Source of the DNA: Planctomycetia bacterium
GTDB taxonomy: Bacteria > Planctomycetota > UBA1135 > GCA-002686595
Reading direction: 5' to 3'
DNA length: 53,959 bases
NCBI GenBank assembly: GCA_005778045.1
Contig: SXKQ01000108.1
Coordinates: 1 to 53,959, forward strand
In this document: piece by piece, positions 49,901 to 53,959 of the stretch
Layout of the letters: the number at the start of each line of letters is the position of its first letter
How positions within the stretch are numbered: the first letter of the stretch is position 1
The notes under the pieces: generated by a model
What the model was told of the DNA's origin: nothing
The model's database searches: none
What the model saw: only the letters and a program-made list of their open reading frames with translations
Program-made: the position numbers and the translations under genes

Positions 49901-52033
49901 GTGCCGAAGATGCTGTTCGGGGGCTTCCCGCTCCATAGCGGGGTGCGCTGGCTGCAGGAGCTGTATCTCGACGGCGATGTCGAATACCGCGTCAACGACG
50001 TGCGCAAGGCCCGCGCGGACAGCGTGTATCTCGACCTCGTCGACGGACACGGCTGGGTGAACGAGTTCGTGCTCGATCTCGAGCTCCCGATCGGGAGACG
50101 CAACTACTTCCTCAAGGTGGAAGTGGACTGGCTGCGCACGTCCGCAGACGGCTCGATGAGCGCCGTCGGAGCCGTGGCGACGACCTGCGAGCACGACGTC
50201 CCCCACTACAAGATCCGCATCGGCAACTTTGCTGTCGTGCCGCGCTACAAGAGGGAAGAGCGTCGAGACCAGCGCAGCGGAGCCGTCGAGGAAGTCGTCG
50301 AGCGCGATGGCTGGGACCTCGAGCTGGACAACAACGAGATCGCGCTGGCGGGCGGTTTCGGGTTGCCGCTCCCGCGCATCGCTGGCCCGATGACGAACGA
50401 CTACAAGCTCGACCAGGAGGCGCTGTCGGTCGGTGGGTTCCGCCTGCCGTCGTTCGGCAGCGACTCCAAGCTCGGGACCTTCATCTCCGCCAGCATCTCG
50501 GGCGAGCTCGGCTGGATCGGCGATGGCTTCGAGTGGCTCTTTGACTGGCTCACTCCCGACCTCGATCTGCCCAAGCCCGAAGGCAGCAACCGCGCGCGTG
50601 TCGACCTCACCAGCCGCGGCATCGTGCTCGGCCTCGAGACCCAGCTGCGAGTGGCGGACATCTATCGCTACGACATCAACCTCGACACCGTGTGGGACAC
50701 CGGCAAGGACCGCGGTCTCGTGCGCGTCGATCGCGCCGATCGAGGCGACCTGCGCTCATGGTTCCACACTCGCGGTAGGTTCCGGCTTGGCGAAGACGAG
50801 TGGATCGACACTGTCCTGACCTACCAGACCGACCCCGGTGTGCAGGCCGAGTTCTGGGAGTCGAGCTACCTCGCCTACGAGGAACGCGAGAACTTCGTGT
50901 ATTGGCGCAAGGTTCGCGACTTGGACTTCTTCAGCGCGACCGCCGAGGCGCGCGTTGAGGATTTCCGCACGTCCGTGATCGACCAGCCTTCGCTCTCTTG
51001 GCTTTCAGGGCGCGCGGAAGTCGCGCGTCTCGGCGACCGCTCCGTGGTCGCGAGCACGTTTGTCTCCTTAGATCATCTCGCGCGCTTCGACGGGGATCCC
51101 AAGTACGAGTCTCCTTTCGCGGACGGTCTCGGCAACCGCTCGGTGGCACGACTCGATGCGGCGCAACGCGTAGAGCTGCCGATCGACATGGAGTTCGGCG
51201 GAGTCCGCACCACGCCTTTCCTCGAGGCGCGCGCAACAGGTTGGAGCGACGACGTCAGCGCTGACTCGAGCGCTTCCCGAGGAGCACTCATCGCGGGCGT
51301 CACCACCTCGACCTCGCTCTGGCGTACCTTCGCGGATGGATCGCGACACGTCGTGACACCTTCGGTGGAGCTGCGCGGGGACCTTGTCTCGGGCGAGGAC
51401 AACCTGCCCGTCGTGGAGTTCGACGTCGCGGATCGATCGATCGAGGGGCGCTACGTCGACTTCAACCTGCGCTCGCGCTGGGAGAATCGCGAGCTCACGA
51501 GCGACCTCGATGTCGAGCTCTCCCAGACTTGGGCGGATGGGGTCGGGATCGGACTGCAAGACGGGTGGCTGCCCTGCGCGATGCGCGTCAATTGGCTCTC
51601 CGTGGCCTTCGGTATCCCTTACGGCCTCTTGCACGACGGCCGCTATGACACGGTGTCCGGCGAGACCGAGTACTCGCAGACGATCGCGGGCTTCGAGCCT
51701 TATCAGGACCTGACTTTCGAGACGGGCTATCACTCGGCGCGCGATACTGTCGGGCTACGCCTCTACGAGGCGCTCACACTGGGTGCGCGCTATGCGCTTT
51801 CAGCGAAGTGGGAAGTCGAAGGTCGCCAGACGCTCGGTGTAGGAAGCGCGGAGGACCAGCTGGCCTACTCGGTCAGCCTGCGGCGCTTCGGGCACGACTT
51901 CGTGCTCGAGATCCAGAACTCCTACGTCGCGGGCGAGGGGGTGGGCAGCTTGCGCTTCAACATCACGCCAAACTTCGCCTGGCTACGGGACGACGGCACG
52001 CTGCTCGATCGCTGGCGAGCGCTGCGTCGCTAG
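46976..52033 (+). CDS. LptD-like LPS transport protein, 1685 residues with N-terminal LptC/LptA-like region
   Basis: An N-terminal hydrophobic helix (KLVVFLLVLALGAGALWWF) followed by a Pro/Glu-rich stretch resembles an LptC-type anchor. Residues ~60-900 contain many LptA/OstA-like beta-jellyroll strands (AEGHVVITQKEGVARGERLL, ADGNVRFTYGRTRLTAAVLR, ATGHVQVNLPEGNGRGERFE). The end is barrel-like: SVGAVATTCEHDVPHYKIRI parallels the LptD loop with its CxxDxPHY element, and long strands continue to SVSLRRFGHDFVLEIQNSYV. LptD of E. coli is 784 residues, so the excess equals an LptC+LptA module. Downstream of kdsC, the usual place for lptC-lptA-lptB, no such separate genes are seen. Role: carrying LPS across the periplasm and inserting it in the outer membrane. 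Confidence 0.78.
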   Translation: MRKLVVFLLVLALGAGALWWFDSRREEPAEPLPAEPKQREPAREPPSGALTSVGEAGGTGAQVALSGALDLWANDTSDPARPRKRSHLVAADCRTLGEGRFELSGATLEIFEPASGESEATAKATRAEARLKVDPAPALDEAHPVVLEDAELRYEHGSRFAPLLLRIPRLETVVALERATSPEVVMLEGRGLSVSGRGLLLERASESLTIQDEPRARVVLEDGSSVALSSRARLVARSRPDLGAELAELDIEQDARIVFDGEVPLELRADRIRLIGSIEQGASARLRPLRAEAEGHVVITQKEGVARGERLLLDFDAAGTPGKATLDGRPELEALFSAERLEALPEDRLRADESLAVLLDGAGPLELSLGSSRDFLFNGPARVRLPALDALLECDTSIRGTSRAEARNAPLVGELIADGNVRFTYGRTRLTAAVLRASSYLDATRRAAIRIATESSTHVVAELEDGSSVDVLAEGGLIAEQREGNLYLPLARNVTFLLGGERALSGRADSVTNLDVERVQLVATGHVQVNLPEGNGRGERFEARSSDSGELSGSESERARVEVSEGWFEARFIDLQPGQVEARDDARGVITRDGVVHDVRAGWIVLQRDARLEDVGDPAELLIDAGETVFVERTLDDEKLVLRAERFHAEARARGVDEFDPILVVALGDVQFELADDTSRYEGRGHRLELRGDRTGRLEPASEGEKVALSGRVGKRAERVTIGSSRIDFAPDRLVAGDFEAEFDGLVSGLGAEGDSRKLRAIGGLMAIDPSQVTLSEGVYLGGSDASGQPWSLDADLLVLRARRIEGELDEQAATASLVDLVAQGTVRLDADPLGRARAEVLTLDHDSRRITLLGDPTSPVAQEASIERGGISWSSAAFTFDLATGFLQSENGSVRSSPDDLENWSISYEALEPLTLEDRTALIFRQPTWREGANVLRANWALLWVDQGQWRALSNDQELDPELVEDPDAGGRAGVPKMLFGGFPLHSGVRWLQELYLDGDVEYRVNDVRKARADSVYLDLVDGHGWVNEFVLDLELPIGRRNYFLKVEVDWLRTSADGSMSAVGAVATTCEHDVPHYKIRIGNFAVVPRYKREERRDQRSGAVEEVVERDGWDLELDNNEIALAGGFGLPLPRIAGPMTNDYKLDQEALSVGGFRLPSFGSDSKLGTFISASISGELGWIGDGFEWLFDWLTPDLDLPKPEGSNRARVDLTSRGIVLGLETQLRVADIYRYDINLDTVWDTGKDRGLVRVDRADRGDLRSWFHTRGRFRLGEDEWIDTVLTYQTDPGVQAEFWESSYLAYEERENFVYWRKVRDLDFFSATAEARVEDFRTSVIDQPSLSWLSGRAEVARLGDRSVVASTFVSLDHLARFDGDPKYESPFADGLGNRSVARLDAAQRVELPIDMEFGGVRTTPFLEARATGWSDDVSADSSASRGALIAGVTTSTSLWRTFADGSRHVVTPSVELRGDLVSGEDNLPVVEFDVADRSIEGRYVDFNLRSRWENRELTSDLDVELSQTWADGVGIGLQDGWLPCAMRVNWLSVAFGIPYGLLHDGRYDTVSGETEYSQTIAGFEPYQDLTFETGYHSARDTVGLRLYEALTLGARYALSAKWEVEGRQTLGVGSAEDQLAYSVSLRRFGHDFVLEIQNSYVAGEGVGSLRFNITPNFAWLRDDGTLLDRWRALRR

Positions 52034-52089
52034 CCGCCCATGCCCACGGCGCTCCCCGGTGGCGCACCCAGCGCTACAATCGTGACTGC

Positions 52090-52482
52090 ATGGAGTTCTT
52101 CGGTCTTTCCTTCGCCGAGCTCGTCGTGATCTTCGTGGTCGCGATCCTCGTGTTCGGCCAGCGTCTTCCGCAGGTCGCCGGGGAGACTGCGGCCACACTG
52201 CAGCGGGTGCGACGTTCGCTCTCCGACCTGCGGCGTGAGACCGGCATCGACCAGGAGATTCAGAAGGCGAAGCGCGAGTTCGAGGACGCGCAGCGCGCCA
52301 CTCAGGCGTCCGTGCAGCGCGAGGCCGCGATGATGCGGGCGGAGCTCGAGCGCGCCAACGCTGCGGCTAGCGCTGCTTCGACGGCGGCGGCAGCCGCGGC
52401 AACGCCGACAGCGGCGGAATCGGTGAAGGCAGCGGAGCCGCCGGCGCCTGCGGCGACGACGTCGACTCCGAGTCAAGGTTGA
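52090..52482 (+). CDS. Twin-arginine translocase TatA/TatB-family subunit
   Basis: A 130-residue protein (start ATG 52090): an N-terminal membrane helix (FFGLSFAELVVIFVVAILVF) with the FG hinge, an amphipathic helix (GQRLPQVAGETAATLQRVRR) and an Ala-rich, charged disordered tail. Length and helix suggest TatB, while the FG hinge is TatA-like; the two cannot be separated without tatC. It begins 56 nt after the LptD-like gene and could be read from the same transcript. Its last 116 nt overlap the convergent GspE-N gene. Confidence 0.85.
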   Translation: MEFFGLSFAELVVIFVVAILVFGQRLPQVAGETAATLQRVRRSLSDLRRETGIDQEIQKAKREFEDAQRATQASVQREAAMMRAELERANAAASAASTAAAAAATPTAAESVKAAEPPAPAATTSTPSQG

Positions 52483-52996
52483 GCAGCACGGCGGCGTCGC
52501 CCTCGTCGAAGATCTTGTTCCAACCGCCTGTCCCTCCGGACTGCGGCAAGGGCGCGGGCAGGTGCTCCAGCATCCAGCGATTGTTGGTGTTGACCGTGCC
52601 CACCACCGGCATCACCTGCAAGTCGTTCTGCGTGGAGAGCTGCTCGAGTACGTCTGCCGGCACAAGGGCTGGCATGGCGACCGTGAGCAGTCGCTTGTGG
52701 CGCGCGAGCGGCACGAGCCGGTGGGTGCGCAAGAAGTCAGCGTCGAGGCCGTTCATCGCGTCCGGTGTCGGCGCGTAGAGGTCCACCGGCAAGAAGGCGA
52801 GGCCGAAGAGCACACAGACAACGCGCGAGAGATCCCAGTCGGCGATCAGGCCCTCCCCCACGAGCAACTCCGGGAACGGAATCGGGCCGGTCTGGCTCGT
52901 CCGCAGCGCCAGCTTCAGCCGCTGCGGCTCGACGAGGCCCCGCTGGCCCAAGATCTCTGCCAAGCTCTGGTAATCGAGTCGGTAGTTTTGCTTCAC
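52367..52996 (-). CDS. Stand-alone GspE/PilB N-terminal-domain protein
   Basis: A 209-residue protein without the ATPase. Residues 1-150 match the MshE/GspE N-terminal domain: LAEILGQRGLVEPQRLKLAL, LLVGEGLIADWDLSRVVCVL, LGLAFLPVD-like and FLRTHRLVPLARHKRLLTVA then MPALVPADVLEQLSTQ. The C-terminus is Pro/Ser-rich. Such isolated domains bind c-di-GMP or partner with pilus and secretion ATPases. Its 3' end overlaps the convergent tat gene by 116 bp; both frames have family support in their N-terminal parts, and the overlapped part is low-complexity in each. Confidence 0.82.
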   Translation of the reverse strand: MKQNYRLDYQSLAEILGQRGLVEPQRLKLALRTSQTGPIPFPELLVGEGLIADWDLSRVVCVLFGLAFLPVDLYAPTPDAMNGLDADFLRTHRLVPLARHKRLLTVAMPALVPADVLEQLSTQNDLQVMPVVGTVNTNNRWMLEHLPAPLPQSGGTGGWNKIFDEGDAAVLLNLDSESTSSPQAPAAPLPSPIPPLSALPRLPPPSKQR

Positions 52997-53084
52997 GGCG
53001 GGGAGGAGCTCGGGGAAGGGTATCGACCGCGCTGCTCCCCGATCCTTAGCGGCCGGAAGAAATTTCCGTCCGCTCTGTGCCGCA

Positions 53085-53959
53085 CTACACGTCGAGGTTG
53101 GTCACCTCGAGCGCGTAGCGCTCGATGTACTGGCGCCGTGCGTCGACCTGGTTCGACATGAGCACCGTGAAGATCGCGTCCGCCGCGAGCTCGTCCTCGA
53201 GTCGCACGCGGTAGAGGCGGCGACGGGTGGGATCCATCGTCGACTCCCACAGCTGCTCCGTGTTCATCTCGCCGAGACCCTTGTAGCGTTGCACGTCGAT
53301 GTCGCCCTCCGCGCTCTTGCGGATGGAGCGCGCGAGCTCGACGAGGTTGGCGCAAGGTGTGGTCGACTTCGTGCGAAGCAGCTCCCATGTCGTCCCCTTC
53401 ACGGCGAGGCCGCGCGCAACGAGGTTCGACAGCGCGCTCGACACCTCGCTGGCGTGCGGCAACCTCGAGGCGAGCACGTGGGCGTCATCGCGCGGCACCT
53501 TGCTGTCCGGGCCATCAAACACGAGCAGCTCGCCGCGCATGCCAGCCTTCTGCAGCTCGAGGAAGTCCTTCTGCTTCTCCTCGTTCTCGAAGAAGTGATC
53601 GCGGCCCTGCGCGTTCACCCAGTGCGACGCCACGCGACCGCCGTCCCACGTCTCCACGAGCAGGTGGGCCGACACGCGAGTCCACAGCGGGATCGCGCGC
53701 TCAAGGGACTCTTCCACCTGTCGCAGGGCGTCGAGCAGCTCCGACAGAGCGGCGCCCTTCCATTCCTTGCCCGTCGACGTGTCGCGGATCATCATGGAGT
53801 CCACCGCTAGATCAACCAAGGCGCGGCGCAGCTCCGCGTCGCTCGCTAGATAGCGTTCCGAGCCCTTGGCCTTGACCTTGTAGAGCGGCGGTTGGGCGAT
53901 GTAGAGCATGCCGGCCTCGATCAGCGGCCGCATGTGCCGGAAGAAGAAGGTGAGCAGCA
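53085..53959 (-). CDS. gyrB: DNA gyrase subunit B, C-terminal part (5' end outside window)
   Basis: ATP-dependent type II topoisomerase subunit. The 3' half is present: LLTFFFRHMRPLIEAG then MLYIAQPPLYKVKAKG is the end of the Toprim region, and DIDVQRYKGLGEMNTEQLWE is the hallmark GyrB tail, followed by TMDPTRRRLYRVRLED and SNQVDARRQYIERYAL. The 200 residues between them are longer than in B-type gyrases without an insert and look like the Toprim-inserted domain of Gram-negative GyrB. The frame is open to position 53959. ParE is less likely given the tail sequence, but the N-terminus would decide. Confidence 0.92.
   Translation of the reverse strand, partial: LLTFFFRHMRPLIEAGMLYIAQPPLYKVKAKGSERYLASDAELRRALVDLAVDSMMIRDTSTGKEWKGAALSELLDALRQVEESLERAIPLWTRVSAHLLVETWDGGRVASHWVNAQGRDHFFENEEKQKDFLELQKAGMRGELLVFDGPDSKVPRDDAHVLASRLPHASEVSSALSNLVARGLAVKGTTWELLRTKSTTPCANLVELARSIRKSAEGDIDVQRYKGLGEMNTEQLWESTMDPTRRRLYRVRLEDELAADAIFTVLMSNQVDARRQYIERYALEVTNLDV

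Noticed and set aside
1..53959. tRNA, rRNA, CRISPR arrays and insertion sequences
   Set aside because: No cloverleaf-like or rRNA sequence, no regularly spaced direct repeats, and no transposase or terminal inverted repeats were seen by eye; short tRNAs cannot be fully excluded without a scan.

Overview
This is a contiguous piece of a very GC-rich bacterial chromosome with high gene density and many 1-8 nt start/stop overlaps. The gene set is Gram-negative: lpxA, kdsD, kdsC, an LptD-like protein, ADP-heptose-type and lipid-A-type glycosyltransferases, a Tat component and an outer-membrane-type protein. A secreted delta-60-repeat protein carries a C-terminal motif (DPASP...LSNALRF) that I associate with secreted proteins of deep-branching Planctomycetota. 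With the ECF sigma/anti-sigma/DUF3106 operon and the unusually long LptD, a planctomycete is my best guess (inference, moderate confidence).

Layout. 1-7.9 kb: 3' end of a groEL-family gene with an internal deletion, an HNH nuclease, purF, a membrane-fused spermidine-synthase-like protein, and a GT9 + radical-SAM operon. 8.0-9.9 kb: a delta-60-repeat gene broken by three in-frame stops. 9.9-14.2 kb: HPP membrane protein, lpxA, mnmH (tRNA 2-selenouridine synthase) and a secreted unknown. 14.3-20.5 kb: an envelope-sugar block with a double LAB_N protein, a lesioned GT2, a receiver-domain remnant, two divergent paralogous GT39/ArnT-like transferases and a wrecked methyltransferase. 20.6-23.1 kb: ECF sigma, zinc anti-sigma and a DUF3106-like protein. 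23.2-26.2 kb: YaeQ, a glycine-rich micro-protein, LepB with a large insertion and an ERI1-like exonuclease. 26.4-33.3 kb: a co-directional transporter run (NhaD-like, APC-Usp, TerC, DAACS symporter) followed by a triple-FKBP protein and a bidirectional terminator. 33.4-38 kb: lipoprotein, aspartate kinase, a LeuA/homocitrate-synthase-like enzyme, a candidate selenoprotein and an outer-membrane-like protein. 38.2-45.3 kb: a leftward housekeeping run (M50 protease, scpA, trxA, fmt, rsmB, small membrane protein, SDR, sugar isomerase). 45.4-52.5 kb: kdsD-kdsC-LptD-like-tatA/B. The right edge holds a GspE-N-domain protein and the 3' part of gyrB.

The most notable observation is at 36621-36971. A 116-codon reading frame with a good Shine-Dalgarno, a DUF2007-like N-terminus and a C-terminal zinc ribbon is interrupted only by TGA at codon 45, in the context Cys-x3-TGA. 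Twelve nucleotides after the TGA lies a perfect 8-bp hairpin with a GGUC tetraloop, the arrangement and apical loop of a bacterial SECIS element. With mnmH in the same window as independent evidence for selenophosphate use, this looks like a selenoprotein that ordinary gene callers would miss. Other points of interest are the 1685-residue LptD-like protein with an N-terminal membrane segment, which could be a covalent inner-to-outer-membrane LPS bridge, and the clustering of decaying genes between 8 and 20.5 kb.
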